Source: Lepidurus packardi (Eukaryota; Arthropoda; Branchiopoda; Notostraca; Triopsidae). From it: a stretch of 64,000 nt of DNA. The stretch is taken from NCBI GenBank assembly GCA_023053545.1, contig JAKZAN010000006.1, positions 7,699,851 to 7,763,850 on the forward strand. Reading direction: 5' to 3'. The notes beneath the pieces were generated by a model. It did not search any database. It had not been told where the DNA came from and was given only the letters and a program-made list of their open reading frames with translations. Positions 11,146 through 24,893 of the stretch are shown here, piece by piece (position 1 is the first letter of the stretch; each line of letters begins with the position of its first letter). Made by a program: the position numbers and the translations under genes.

Positions 11146-14100
11146 TTTAAAAAAAGCTCCGATTTTGTGTCTTTCGTAGCAGTTTTAATATTAATTTTTT
11201 ATTCTTTTTTGCTTTCATAGTAGTTTTACTGTTAATTTTACCAAGAGCTTTTGAATAATCACGTGGCTAAATAATGAGCCAAAGAACCCCTGGAAAAGTT
11301 ATGAGCTGCAGACCTTCGTTATCGTATCACGCATGACCATGGGATCGTAACATTGTTATATGCCAGGTTTTTAGTCCCAGGTCTGGTGCCTCCCTCGTAT
11401 TTCTCGAGATCTAAGCAGCGTGGCGTAAACTTTCTCGCGATGTAATTTTTTTTCGGACGTTTCACAATGGGAGATTTTGACAAGCGTACTAATCGCCATG
11501 CCGATGTGGAAATCAGGTCCACTTCCGCTGACTTACAACTTGGCTCCTTGTTACAGAACGAAAGGCATTGAATTGTGGCTCCATGACTTGACTATAAAAG
11601 TTCCCCTGCCGATAAAGAATACAATAATAAATAATAATAAAAAAATGTTGGAGGTTCCCTGTGTTGGCCACACATGCCGTGGCAAATTATCGATATAGTC
11701 GATAATGGATTCTTTGAGATATAGCGTCTAGTTTTCTGAATGAAAGGTATAAACTGTTATCAGGGATCATGGCTTGAGCAAGCTTGAGTTAAGGCTTTGT
11801 TTTAGAAACATTCTTAAAGGGGTGTACGAGTTATTGCAGTCGCTTTTAAGGAATATGGTTCAGCTCGTTAGGCTCCATGATGGAGGTGAGTTTGCAATGC
11901 GAAGCGACCACTGGTACGCGAAAGTTGCGAGCTTTTTACTGCCTGAACGCCAGAATTCGCGCGTGACTCGCGCTGACAGCCGGTCCGGAATTCCGGCCAT
12001 ATTTGGGCACTAGTCCAGGGAAAGAGAGTATGCTATAGGCTTGCGCTTTAATCAGCCGCACGATGCGGCGGTTTCGTATGTGGATCGTATTCTATGGTGC
12101 TTGAGATTAGCATACAATAACCCAAGTTGAAATAAAATTAGGGTCTTCTTTTCTGGTTCGCCGCCTTTTTATAACGCCGCAAGAGACGCTTTTTGCCTCG
12201 CTAGCGGGAATTGGGACATAAAGGAAGCATGCTATCAACGTGAGAAGAAATGTTCCTGTTAATTTTTTTAGGGTCTTTACACAAAGGTTGAAAAAAGACA
12301 CGGGGTGGGTAACATTCACAGGTAAATGGATATCGTCACGCTGCTTCAATGACACGCCGTGAACCATTAACAGTCACTGAAAGCCGACAGAAAGAAAAAG
12401 AAATTAACGTTAAATCCCCCTGTTGGCTTGATTGTTGACTCCTGACGAATTTTTTTTCTCCCCTGTTAGATACACACAGGAAAAAGAAGACCACCGTAAG
12501 GACTTGGGATGTCCTGATGGTTATCTTCAAAAATGTTTTTCTTTATTGTTCCTGCTCTTCTGCAATTCTCGACAGAAGCACATTTTCCTAACAACTCTAG
12601 ATAATTACCGGAGCGAGTGACATTAGCATAGTTGCATGCCAAGCCTTTTAACACAGTAATACAAAAATGAGTCGTAAATTTTATTCTTACATTACGTTAT
12701 TGCTTCATGCCCTAATGCTAATTAGAATTTACGCCAAATAAGGAAACGATTCGTCACACTTCACAGCTTTTGTGGATACATTTTAATTTTTCAAAACCGT
12801 CAGTAACGTAAGAAATTCTGGTAGTTTAGATTATTCTAATAACGATGAACTTCGTTATATTTTTCTACTGAATGAGTTTTTGATACGTAAACTGGGATGA
12901 TGGCGTCATTACATTAGCTTTCGGTGCTTGTTACCATGGTTACTGTTTAAATTTTTAAAAAGTAAATAAAGCACAGCTTGGTTTGATATATATTCATTGT
13001 TCTTTGTGATTTCAACACAGCTTAGGGGTTTTAATTTGCAAAGAGTGCTAGAAAATCCTTCGAAGTACATAGAAAACAAGACGCTTTTATCTTTTTAGGA
13101 TGCCGTTCAGAAAATACTTGCAGAGAGTATAACTAGGTGTACGGCATATGGATACACGATCGAACAGCTGTTCGAAAGGGTTTTGGATTATAAATAGGTT
13201 GTATTAAGGATTTAAAGTGCGTTTAACGGTTCAGTGATCAGCAGGTATTGAGCATTGAGCTAAGAATCGGGGCTCATTTCCCCCTGACGTTATCTGATAT
13301 GCAAAAGCTAAGCTATAGCTAGCTTTACTTCCGTCTTTGCTGTTTGAAAGTTTAGAGTTAGTGGTGTCAGAGGCTGTATCGTATTACGTGCAAGCGCAAA
13401 GCTCCGTGAATTAAGTTGCATGCAATGGGTTCCGGTTTCGAGTACAGTATATAACAGAGTGTTGAATTAGATACGGCTTAAGATTCTGGCGTCTTCTTTT
13501 CCCCTTTTTTCTTCCTGTAACACTTATATACAACTTCTACATAATTATGCCCAGGTGTTTATAGAATCTAACACCTTTGAAACTGTCTATAGCAGTGATT
13601 GTGAGATTATCTTCCCGTATGGCTCAGATTCATGGAGCTACGCCAGATTCTGAATAAAGTATAGATATAAAAAAGAAAATAAATAAAAAAGATCCTTTTT
13701 TTATCCAGACTCTCCGTTCGAACATGTTCATTGAGTAGTTTATTAGACATTTGTAGCTTTCCAAACCTTAGAGTAAATTTAAGTCTCGTATAAAGACTTA
13801 AATTTGACTTTAAGCTCATGTCTCAATGCATCGAGCAAGGGCAAAGAAAGGCGTAAATGAGGTTTGCCATCTGTCTCTTTGTGCTGTATATATGTGCGAT
13901 AAGGTCTTTCGCTCGACGGTGTATGCAAATGAAGATTAGAGGGACTCACCGAGCCTATAATATCTCTGACGATGTGGATGCGGCTTTTCTCAGTGATGTT
14001 CGATGCACAGTTCGGCACCTCACCCAATCGAATTACACTTTCAAAGCTGACAAGCTGCAGTCAAAAGAATCAAAGCCAGTGTAATTTACACCTTTTTAAC

Positions 14101-14189
14101 GAACTTACATGACTTTAAAATGTATTATTGGTCTATTGCGGATGTTGTATGCTCACTAACGTTCTATTTCTTTCTTTTTGTGTATGCAG
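11146..14189. other. noncoding stretch upstream of the first sure collagen exon
   Basis: No Gly-X-Y coding and no membrane-anchor exon could be identified here. A segment at 11764-11885 with an AG acceptor and GAG/GTGAGT donor reads as a heptad-like peptide and would join the 14190 exon in frame, but the DNA is otherwise unremarkable and a better-fitting alternative exists at 9279-9312. A frame at 13857-14084 begins with a signal-like hydrophobic run, but its phase does not match the next exon. Confidence 0.4.
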
Positions 14190-17100
14190 GTCCTGCTGGG
14201 CCGCCTGGAAAGAGAGGCAAACGAGGGCAGAAAGGAGAGATTGGAGACACTGGTCCTCTGGTAAGTATTATCTATAATCTGCAATGATCACAGCAACTCT
14301 TCCATCTATATTGAGCTTTAAGTGTACTAAGGGAATCTTACTAGGTTTGGAGAAAATGGCTCTGATCCGACTTTGTAGTTAACACGTTGGTTCCCATGCT
14401 AGGTAGAATTGCGGTGGGAAAAAGCCTTTCCCGTATCGCCTTTTTTATTTTTTATTTATTTTTTTATTTTTTTAAATTGGAGGATCGGATATGCAAAGCT
14501 GTTCTAGGAGACAGATTTTCCTGGAAGTTGGAATTGTAGGACAGGAAGTTAGTGCGTGGTTCAGTGACCGTAACTAAGTAGTTATGGTAATCGACATGCA
14601 AAGAAGCCATTGGAATGGATTACACAATAATTTCCTCTTTTTTCATATTTTTTTCTTGTTTAAAATAGAGATTTCTGGACATTTTGGGTATTTTTGAGAG
14701 AGGGAGCTTAAGATTAGCAGGGAAAATAATGGAAAATAGCCCAGAATGTTTCTGCAGCTGTATTTTTTGTTAGGTTATGTGCTTTTACACGTGTCAAATA
14801 GAAATAACAAAACTGTCTTGCGTAAACACAACCGTTTTTCTGTGCTTTTACCATCATGGCAAGAAAAAGAGACAAGCAAAAAAATGGGAGACAAACTTTT
14901 GCGTGCTTTTGACCGTATAATCATTCGTCTTCTTTTCTTTCCTTCTTTTAGGGCCCACTTGGTCCACCGGGAAAAAACGGCTTTCCTGTAAGTAACATAT
15001 GGAGTCGGCTGCAGAGTTTGTCATTCTGTTGTTTTGTTTACTTTTCCTCACGTACAATTTGGTTAACATATTACGTGATTTTACTAGGAAGATTGATGTG
15101 ATGTATGAGTGAGTGCGGTCTACTTACAAAATGTGGATTCATCCCATAATCCCATGCTAATCTCATATATGCTCTCAAACTTATTAACTGTATTTTAAAA
15201 AAAATATTACCAATATTGGCGGCTTTTAGCATATTTTATATTTACAGGGATTCAATGGCGTACGCGGCTTCCCTGGCTTTCCGGTCGGTTGGGTTCAGAT
15301 TTTTATCCTTATTGTTTGTTCGTTTTGTTATTATTATAATTTTTTTTAAAACAAGGATGGGCTCTTAGTTAAGTTGGTGGTATTGTTGTCGGGATTTTTT
15401 GGTTTTTCCAGAAAAAAGGAAAATTCCACTTTCTATTTCTCTTCGCGTTTGCATGATCACTTGAAAGCTAAGCATCGTAATTTTCCTTCTAGTTTAAGAA
15501 CCCTAACCTTCGAAACGACGGATGCATTGCAGGAAACGGAGCAAAAAAACCTATAACGCTTTCATCTTTGTTTGCGTAGGAGGACTCAAGACTAAATAAC
15601 CTGTACATTTGTGGGCCTCTTAGCACGTGGTTTTGTGGCGAAAGAGCAGAGTTGTGATGTTCTGCGTGGTCGAGAGATAGAAAGAGAGTGAATCATGGCC
15701 GGAAATAATTAGCACGCACACTAACCCATTTGCAACAATCATTAGGGGATCCATGGGCGTAGTTTTTTCGGAAAATGTTTGGGATGCTAGAAACATTTTT
15801 TTTTAAATAAACAAGGTTCAAATCCAGAACATGAACTCATTCAATGAATTATTTTCCTTTCTAGGGACCTATCGGTTTGGATGGACCTAAAGGCGAACCG
15901 GTAAGTAAAAAAATAGATTTTTTTTTTAGAAAAATCTGTGAAAAGCTAAAAAATAATGACTAAATAGCTAATTTCCTTGACGCTAAACAACTTCCTCTAT
16001 TTAAATTCTTTTTCGTGTCTTATTTAAACTCATTTTACTGACATTGTTACTAATTCCACGTAATTAGGGGCGGTCAGGAGAGAAGGGAGTGAAAGGCGAT
16101 CCTGGGACGACGGGTTACGACTTGTTTACGACGACGAAGGTGACATTCTTTACATTTCCAAATTCCTATTTTTAGCCAGCGTCTATTTATCCATCCATTT
16201 TACCCCATCCATTTGGCTTGGATTATGTGGTTCTTATATCAGGGTGTGAAACGCTCTATTACCACATTAAGAGGCGGATCACTGGGCTACGCGGAAATTA
16301 TTGCAGTAAAGGTGATGAAGAAACCGTCTCGGTGTTGCCTGCTCCCGTTCAGTTGCTGCTCTAGCTAATATTAGATACTTTCTTTTAGCCTTTACCGTTT
16401 AATGGGTGCTGGTTTTTCGATTCCCTCCAAGAAAGAATTCTTGAGTTCGCATTAGGCTTATAGAAGGCGTTTTTTAGAGTGATCCTTTGATCACAGTTTC
16501 TTGTTCGTCCTTGACTTAATATTCTTGTTCTTTTGAGTTGCAGTCTTGCTTACTTCTTTGTTTCTCTCCGTTTTTCTCGGTTGGGGATATACATACAGGG
16601 CCTTCGCAACCTTGGCTTTAACATAGATTCCGAATCCATCCTAATGCTCAAAGTAAGTTTTTTTTTCGTTTCTTTTTACTTTTCCTGAGTTTTACTTGTC
16701 TTATTTTTTGGTTGAAAAGCTTTTTAGTCCACAAAAATTCTTACGTGCATGCATCACGCATGCCGCTTTGTCTTGTATTTTTCAATTGTGTGTTTTTTTC
16801 AGAATATGTCCTTTTTCGTGTTTAAACCCTTTCGACGCCTCCATACAGTGATAATGGTGATTTTTATTATTACTAGGGAGAACCCGGTGAACCAGGGCCC
16901 CCTGGTGTTCCAGGATTACCAGGGCCTGTTGGATTGCCTGGTTTTGACGGAAGACCCGTATGTATATTTCTTTTCCATCTTTCGAGCTTTTCTTTACCAA
17001 AAATAAAAATTGCTCTTTATTTCTTAATTATTGAGTCTTCTGGGTAGGGTCCTCCTGGAGAAGCTGGTCCAAAAGGTGAAACGGGTTCAACGGGAGCACT

Positions 17101-20100
17101 AGGAAACCAAGGACCTCCAGGAGTGGGCCTCGTAGGTCCCCCGGGATCCAAGGTAAAACATCTTGATAGATACGTCTTCCAATACTACGTTCAGGCGTAT
17201 ATTTTCAAACAGAAATTAAAAAAAATGAAAAAATATCGAGTTACCGTTGTCAAACTATTAGAAATTTTGCTTGACAACGTGTGATAATCAGAAGAGGCAA
17301 ACAGTGAATATCTACTTTGATTTTTGTAGCAGAACTCATTATAACTAGTACACGTGAACGTGCGAAAGGTCATGGAAGTGACGCCCAGTATCTTCTTGTT
17401 AATGCACTTCGTCACGTGCAATTGCCCTGTGTTGATTCCACGCGTAACCCAAGCCGTACGGTGCTGACAGAATCTTTATAGACGTGTCAGTTTCTATTCA
17501 TATGTTGCTCGAATTTTGTGAAGTTGCATCATTAAGTTTTCAGCTGATACGGGCCGGTTTTGCTTCTCTTTTTCTAAGTAGTCCACATTAAAAGTGCTGA
17601 CAAGCAGTTTTAGCCAATAAGATTGCCTTTGACACCTATATTCCTTTCCTGTTTTGATTTCTTAGGGCGACAGAGGTGAACCAGGCTACCCAGGAATTCC
17701 TGGTTTGGATGGGCTTCCAGGTCCAATTGGCGTGCCTGTGAGATCATTTTATCCAGATTATAGACTAGCATTTTCCAATAGCGTAACCCAAAGCTCCAAC
17801 TAGTCTAACTTTTTCGTTCAAACTTTTAACAAACCTTTTGTCCTATTAATAACATGAACTAGATTGGCCCCAACACGCATTAACACCACTTCGCCGCCAT
17901 CTTTAACCGAAAATCTCATTGAATACTGTCTAATTCTGAAATTATTTGTATTCCTATAGGGTGAGAAAGGAGATCGAGGCCTTACGACGTCTTTGGATGG
18001 CAAAAACTTCCCCACCGGGTTCATTGAAGGCCCTCCTGGCCCGCCAGGCCCAGCAGGTATAGTCTATTTTTGCAAGATATCAGTTGTAGAGTCACGTAAT
18101 CGTGATGGATACATCCATTTATAAGCCTTATCTCGGATTGCGGCCTCGCGGATGCCATAAACAGAGAACAATGTTAACGTTCGAATCGTATTTAGTGGAG
18201 CAAAATGAGTCTGTAGGCAAAAGCCCGCTTATTATTGTTCGGTTTCTTTGATGTGGCTATGCAATTCGCCGTATCTGGCTTGTGTGGGAATTTTTTGCTT
18301 ATCAAAGAATCGCCCTTGTAAAGTATGCCATTGTACAGGAAGGTCGGCAACTCTGTATCTTGCCAGAAAAAAGAATCTTGAATCTTGCATTCTATCTTTA
18401 TATCAAAGAGTTGTCCTTGTAAACTATTTCCATGTATTTTCCGTTGGGCAGTTGGAAAGGGGGGCAATGACTCAGGAATTAATGCATATTTGAAACTTTA
18501 ATTTGCAGGAACTCCTGGCGAGAAAGGCGAGATCGGTTTATTGGGACCTCCTGGGAAAGATGGAGAGAAAGGAGAAAAGGGCGAAAAAGGGTTGAGGGGT
18601 AAACGCGGCAAAAGGGTAAGCAAACATCTTTCTTTATCACATGGTAGTATACATACTCTTGTCCTGAGATGGGCCGTGATATGGCCGACTTAATTAACCA
18701 TGACTGTGGTGGCGGAATGTCAGTGTTTTTAATCATAGTTCTCCCAATGTTAACATGAAAAGATAAAGCGATCAAATACCCCAATTGGATTGTTATCATA
18801 ATTGGGATTCTATAACATTCCCATGAATTTACATGGATTTTCCTTTGTTGCCGATTTGTGAAATTTTGAAGATCCTCAATTGGTACTTCTTTTGGTCGCT
18901 TTATCTCGAGTGGGGCATCTAATTACAGCTTCGGTGTCTTACTTTGTCTTCGTGAGTGTGTGCGAGGTTATATTCAGTTGGATTTGTTGTCGTTGGATTT
19001 AATTTCGAGGGACTTAATTAACACGGGAAAATCGTAGTTAGTTCTGGGTGTGTGTTGATAACCATGTCGAAGCAGCTGCTGTTTTAATAACATGTAAGTA
19101 GAAACATGCATGAGCGAAAACAAACAGAAGAATGGCACTTTTTTATTTAGTTTTGCAGACGCATGGTATTAACCGGGAATATTAATCAACGCATGTCAAC
19201 TATTACACGCACTTTGCTGCAGTATATTGGCTTATTACATTCGTTTTTATCCCGCTTCAACTCGCTTGTAGTATTATGACCATAATTGGTGGGCTGTTAT
19301 GGCTTTTGTAACTGGAAAAAAAACAAAAACAAATTACACTTCAAGCTTTATGACCCAGGGGGATATGTTGTTGCTTAATTCTGGGCTATCTCTTTACAGG
19401 GCCGGAAAGGTCTGGCTGGAGAAGCTTCCGAACGTGGATTACCAGGATTAAGTGGACCTAAAGGCGAACAAGGCGAACGTGGTTTGCGTGGAGAAAAAGG
19501 CGAAAAGGGCGACATGGGTTTACCAGGTACTGTTATTATTATTATTTTGTACTTGGGTCTTCTTTTTCAAACAATAGTTACATAAGTAGACAGTAGATGG
19601 CGCTGAATGCAAACGTTCAGAAATTTTTTTTACTGTAAGTTCGAATAAATTGAATTAATTAAATTCGTACCGCGAAATACGTTACAAAAAGAGCTGAAAA
19701 TCTCTTTCAGTGTATAGTGTCTTTAAACTGAGAAATGATTTTAAGTTAAACATGATGTGGCAACATTTTCTTTTCTTCGCTGCAGGAATTCAAGGCGAAA
19801 TGGGCTTAAGGGGACCACCCGGAGGAGACGGAAGAGACGGCGAAGTTGGAGCACAAGGACCTCCTGGATTACCAGTAAATAAAATGAACTTGAACCCACT
19901 TGTTGACTTGAGTTACACGGTACTTCGTACGGTATCGGGCCTAAAATCATGCCAATTATGTGCGAAAGAGTTTTCGCACATATCCGCTTGCAGTTCAGTA
20001 TCTTTTCCATCTAAACTACCCTTTGAATTATGGAGCTTAATTATTTGAAAACCTGATCTTGGATTGCCAGAGTGGTTAGCCTTCCAATAACCATAAAATT

Positions 20101-23100
20101 CAATGACGGTAATTATCTTCAGTAATCGCTCTCTCCGCTTATCGTGAAATTACGGGAAAAAACAACAACTTTAAAGTACCCTGACATGATTTATAGAGTT
20201 ATCGCGCGCTGACCGTGACAAAAAGAAAAGCCCATTTAATTTTTTCGACGAGTTTTTTCTTAAATTTAATTATGTTTCTTAAATAGGGTCAACCTGGTCC
20301 GAAAGGAGACAGAGGAGAATATGGCGACATTGGGCCCCCTGGCTTGATGGGTCCTCCTGGATTACCGGGTCCTCCAGTGAGTGTTTCCTAAATTCAGTTT
20401 TGACCAATTTACTCACGTTTCTCTTGTTCGTAGGGCTATCCTGGCTTGAGAGGAGAAAAGGGAGAGAAAGGAGACTCGGTAAGTTGCTTATAAGAACGGT
20501 TGATTCACTTGAACTGAGCAATTAGTGAGATGCTGATCTACGGAGAGGACCGGGATAATTCTATTTTCCCTAGACAGATGTTATTAGTTCAACGAAAATG
20601 GTTCAATATCGTACCAACCTTTTAAGAGCCAGTTCAGCCTTCCAAAATTTTCGGAGTTAAAAAGCTAACTCAAATTAAGCACTCAAGTTACGCATTTTTT
20701 GCTTAATTCAAGCAAATTCAATCAAATATTTAAGTTAATGAAAAATTTGTTTTGGGATACAGTAATAACTAAGTAAGCTCTTTAAAGCTGGGTTTTAGTT
20801 CCAATTAAATTCAAAAGATGTCGTAGTAGATTGCATAAACTGAAACTTGTAGTGGAACCAACAGTTTCAGTTCTTTCGTAAGATGCTAGGATTTGGATTC
20901 ACGTGTTCTTAAGCTCGCATCACATTTAGTTAACATGTAGCCAGATGATATTGTCGTCCAGCCATCTAATAATGTCTTTTCAGTCGGCTGGTGGAAGACA
21001 GGGTTTGTTCAAGAGAGTAAGTGGATCAGTTTTTGCGTTTCTCGACTTTCCAAGTTTCAGCCCCTCTTCCGTAGTAGCAGAATGTGGCCTCAGTGCGATG
21101 GCACAAGCGATGCTGCAAAAAAACGTCACTATCGCTTTTGCCATGTGTGACCATGTTCCTATATCTATGCATGCTAAAATTGTCTCTTTTTTTCTCTTTC
21201 TCGCATTGTCTGGCTGTTTTCCCCCTGTTCGGGCCGTGCAGAAATATAAAAAACTTAGGAGACGTCAGGTAGGCATCTCTTTTCTATACAATAAAATAAC
21301 GTGCACATGATTTTGGCTCACAATTTTTTTTTTATAAAAAAACACAACAAAGGCACTACAATACTTTATTTTTATTTTTACGTTCAGAACTCACCTAACC
21401 GTAAAATCGGGCATTTATTCTGAAAATCCAAGTCAGTTATAACGTTATTTTTGTGCGCTTCTTGCATGCATAGATACTGGCTTTGTAGTTCTTTCTTGCT
21501 TTCAACTCCTTATTGAAACTTGCCGTGCTCCTTGATTAATGTAAGTTATTTTTATTTTGTTTCGCTCGCAGGGCGATGGGACAGCAGAAGGTGGCCTGAC
21601 TGAAGTTGTAAGTACCAAAACATTATTAACTGATTTTTTTTTTCTTTTTGAAGACGGGAATGTAATTATCATATTGAATAGGTTATGGGAGTTCCTGGCC
21701 CTCCTGGAGCACCCGGGCCAATGGGTTTGCAAGGGCCTCCTGGGATAAAAGGTGAAAGAGGAAATGACGGATTTAAAGGAGAACCGGTAATTACAACTCG
21801 CGCAATCGACAGCTATTAAGTACGAGAAGTAATTACGTTTTCGTTATAGGGTGACCGAGGCGAGAAGGGCGAAGCAGGGCCCATAGGACTTCCGGTAAAC
21901 TTCATTTTGGATATTCTCATGAATAACAAATTATCTATAACCTTATTTCGTATTTGTATAGGGACCTATGGGTTTGAAAGGAGAGCTGGGACGAGCTGGT
22001 GAGACGGGCAAATTAGGGCCTACGGTAAGAGGATTTCAAGGGGTGAGAGAACAAAAGTGGGGCTAAAAATGGAGCCAAAGCATTAAGTATCTTGAATTAT
22101 GTCAACAATTCCGCCACCACAGTTTGACTCATTTCTGATATTGTGTTGTGTTCCATGGATTCTTGTTGAAAACAATGGTTTGTTGACTAAAATTTTCTTT
22201 GTCCATCCTTTCTAGGGTCCGTCCGGTTTAGATGGCATGAAGGTAGTGATTTTTTGCGTTTTCTATATATTTTCCCCCGCAAATAAGATGTTCTGTTCGT
22301 GTTTGAACTCATAAGTTCTCAGGTTCTATTAGTAGTAATTAATATCGAATTTATTGTTGTTTATTAGGGAGCCAGAGGAGACCCAGGCAGAAAAGGGGAA
22401 AGAGGGGAACCAGGGTTACCGGTATGTGCTATTTTATTACTAAGAAGCATGCTAATTAAGTTTTAACATGAAACCTTTGTATAACTACAACTTACCGTCT
22501 GATAGGGTACTGACGGGATACCGGGAACTAAGGTACTAACATTTTAGTTGCACAAGTTCGATTCAAATGTGGCTTATGTGTTTGTAAACAAAAGCGTTAA
22601 AACTAAGCTGTTTTCAGAATTTTTCTAAGCATGGATACATCACTATGCAATAGCAGCTGTGTATATCATTTAACGGTTTTACTTGGTCTTTAATAATCTT
22701 AATATTACTGCAACACCTGTGTTTATTGTTTCTAAAACTTCCGAAACATTGTTTTTGTTGTTGTTTTTTTGCTTTACTTGCCTGATATGTACTGAATTGC
22801 AGTGCTTGTTACTCTTTATTATTACATTTTTCATGTCGAATTTTGCGGAAAGTATTGATGTTTTTCTTGTTTTATTTCCCGCGTTTAGGGCGAGAAGGGC
22901 GAGAAAGGCAGCAAGGGTGATTTGGTACGCAGACATAATAATCGATTTGTAAGGGGTGTGTATTAATTCTCATTTTTGTTTGAATTGTTTTAGGGACCGC
23001 TTGGCAAAAAAGGAAAGAAAGGAGACAGGGGCCCGAAAGGTGATACAGGAGCTCCAGGATTAGACGCACCGTGTCCACTTGGTCCGGATGGATTGCCTTT

Positions 23101-23318
23101 ACCAGGATGTGGCTGGAGACCTCCTCAAGCGGTAAACATGATGCACAATCGGTAGTCTCTAGGGCCATATTTTATTAACGATGGGGACCTTTTTTGTGTA
23201 GGCATTTGGGCCGGCGATCACTGTGTCCTCGACAAGCCGTCCGGCCTCGGCCAGTAGTTCAGCGGATCCCATGAGTCATGCCGACTACGAAGAAGATGAC
23301 TATGACGAAGAAACTTAG
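14190..23318 (+). CDS. MACIT-type transmembrane collagen (XIII/XXIII/XXV family), 5' end not found
   Basis: Twenty-eight exons keep one reading frame: 14190-14260, 14952-14987, 15248-15283, 15865-15900, 16068-16139, 16243-16311, 16599-16652, 16877-16957, 17048-17152, 17666-17737, 17960-18056, 18509-18615, 19400-19526, 19786-19874, 20287-20376, 20434-20478, 20984-21016, 21242-21268, 21572-21607, 21682-21786, 21850-21894, 21962-22024, 22216-22242, 22368-22421, 22506-22532, 22889-22924, 22994-23131, 23202-23318. They encode about 631 residues. The first exon carries [12 protein letters not shown] and the end carries [20 protein letters not shown], both hallmarks of type II membrane collagens that trimerise at the cell surface and are shed by proprotein convertases. 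Noncollagenous blocks lie at about residues 75-125 and 397-430, the latter with KYKKLRRRQ. Most exons are phase 0 and many are multiples of 9 bp. After the usual C-terminus an extra tail ends in [11 protein letters not shown]. The donor at 15284 (GTCGGT) is weak. Confidence 0.93.
20055..20100 (+). other. tRNA A-box-like sequence in a collagen intron
   Basis: TTGCCAGAGTGGTTAGCC closely resembles the RNA polymerase III A box of tRNA genes. No B box or cloverleaf follows at the expected distance, so it is at most a decayed tRNA-derived fragment. Confidence 0.2.
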
Positions 23319-23343
23319 ACAAAGTCATCCTTTGCGACACAGA

Positions 23344-23349
23344 AATAAA
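23344..23349 (+). terminator. polyadenylation signal of the collagen gene
   Basis: AATAAA lies 26 bases after the collagen stop codon. It is the first canonical signal downstream and is a plausible 3' end for the transcript. Confidence 0.55.
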
Positions 23350-24893
23350 AGACGTCCGCGACCCCAGTGCAAAATAATGGGATGAATTATGTACACTTGT
23401 AATTTAATAGTTTGTAGGTATAATGTGCCGTTTGACGATCGTGGGATATGATTGAACCGCATGCGAGAAAACGGGACACGCTATCTGACATTTGTTGATT
23501 GGCTGAGCGAAAGTGAAAGAGAAGGACGAGCTATAGTTTTAATGGTGCATGACTGCAGCAAAATTTTCTGTTTCTCGCATTGTACGTTTGTACCCATATT
23601 TTTTTAAAAGTTTACTCTCCTGCTCCTTGTCCGAAGTATATAGAGCTGGTAAGCGTTACGACCGATTTCATGCCAAACATAATTAACTCATGCTATCTCA
23701 TGCGTGTGAAAGGTTGTTTTCCTTTTATTATTTCTATATCCTTTTAGGGATTTGCTTGTGTGTAAGGCATCTTTGCGAATGGCATAACTTGCGCAAGACC
23801 TACTACAATACTCAAAATGTCTTTTTTAACTCCATGGCTATTAAAAAAATATTGCATGACAAGAAACTTGAAAGTTTTCCCGATAAACAAAGCCGGTCCC
23901 GACAAGAATACAGTGTCCTGTGCACAACGGATATTTCTCGTATACGTCAAAAGAAATTTGTATTGTGCAGAACGTTTAGCATAACATGTGAACAAGGGTG
24001 AGCTTGACATCACTAATGAATTTTATTGAAGTTTTGTTGTTGAACAGAGATAGACTTCTTCAGAAAACCCCAAGCTTGCGGTGGATTCATGAAACGGGAA
24101 ACCCAAGTAATTAATTTTTGCGTCAGATAACCTTCGGATATCCAATATAGCCCGAAACTTGTTTTCCTTTTTCCCTACGAACTTGCAAATCTGCATCGCA
24201 AGCGCCAACAGTTCAAGTTATAGGCTTCCTTTGCCCATTCGTGGAAGCGTTCCTCTAGTTTGTTCCATGCATAATGCATCCGAAAGTAATTTCCACCTCT
24301 TTGCCTTCAGGAATTGGGGTAAAGAAGTAATCGATGGAATGCGCAATCCTTGCCAAATAAGTTATCCCCTGCACAATATTCAACCGTTCTCTTGGTAGCA
24401 TTAGTGAGCTCCACCAAGGACCGAACCCGCGGTCTTGGCTCTTTATAGAGCACAACAAGGCCAGCAAAGCCGGTTCTGTGGGACTTTTAGGGGACCCTTG
24501 CTTTTTGCCTGCTACGTGCCTTCGAATGTTCCCCCTCTGCCTGCTCTGCCCGCAGTCTTCTTCTTGGAGGCCGCGGCGAAGGAAGCTCGGCTTGACCTAT
24601 ACAGATGAGTAAAGTGTTCCAAGTGGCCCAATTGTGCAAGCTCATTCTTTTGTGATTTTTTTTTGCAGTCATGGGTTAAGTTGTATTCTTTAACAGTCCA
24701 ACCTCTTGTTGGCTTAACCCCTCAACTTAACTTTTAACCTTTACGATACAGGACAATTTTGAATTACGGTGCGTAAGATTGATCATTAAGCACCTAATTT
24801 ACTAAATCAATGAGGAAACTGCGATCTTTTCGTCGAACAAGTTAAACCCACCTCGCACTCTATTATTGTCATTGAGATTATTTTCGCCTCATC
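23350..24893. other. intergenic between collagen and tolloid
   Basis: No gene is recognised. The interval holds the region downstream of the collagen polyadenylation signal and presumably the tolloid promoter and 5' UTR. A tRNA-like segment lies on the minus strand near 24390-24490. Open frames here are short and unrecognised. Confidence 0.5.
24391..24490 (-). repeat. possible tRNA-derived (SINE-like) fragment
   Basis: On the minus strand a B-box-like GGTTCGGTCC follows an A-box-like TGGCCTTGTTG at roughly tRNA spacing, and CCAAGACC pairs imperfectly with GGTCCTTGG around it. No complete cloverleaf can be folded by eye, so a functional tRNA is unlikely. Confidence 0.25.

Noticed and set aside
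11764-11885. Candidate collagen exon with heptad-like leucines and GAG/GTGAGT donor
   Set aside because: It fits the phase of the 14190 exon, but yields a glycine rather than nearby cysteines before [12 protein letters not shown] and has a poor polypyrimidine tract; kept only as an alternative to 9279-9312.
13857-14084. Signal-like frame just upstream of the first collagen exon
   Set aside because: Its possible donor leaves phase 0, which does not match the phase needed at 14190, and a stop follows at once.
20055-20100. Functional tRNA gene in a collagen intron
   Set aside because: Only an A-box-like stretch is present; there is no B box or foldable cloverleaf.
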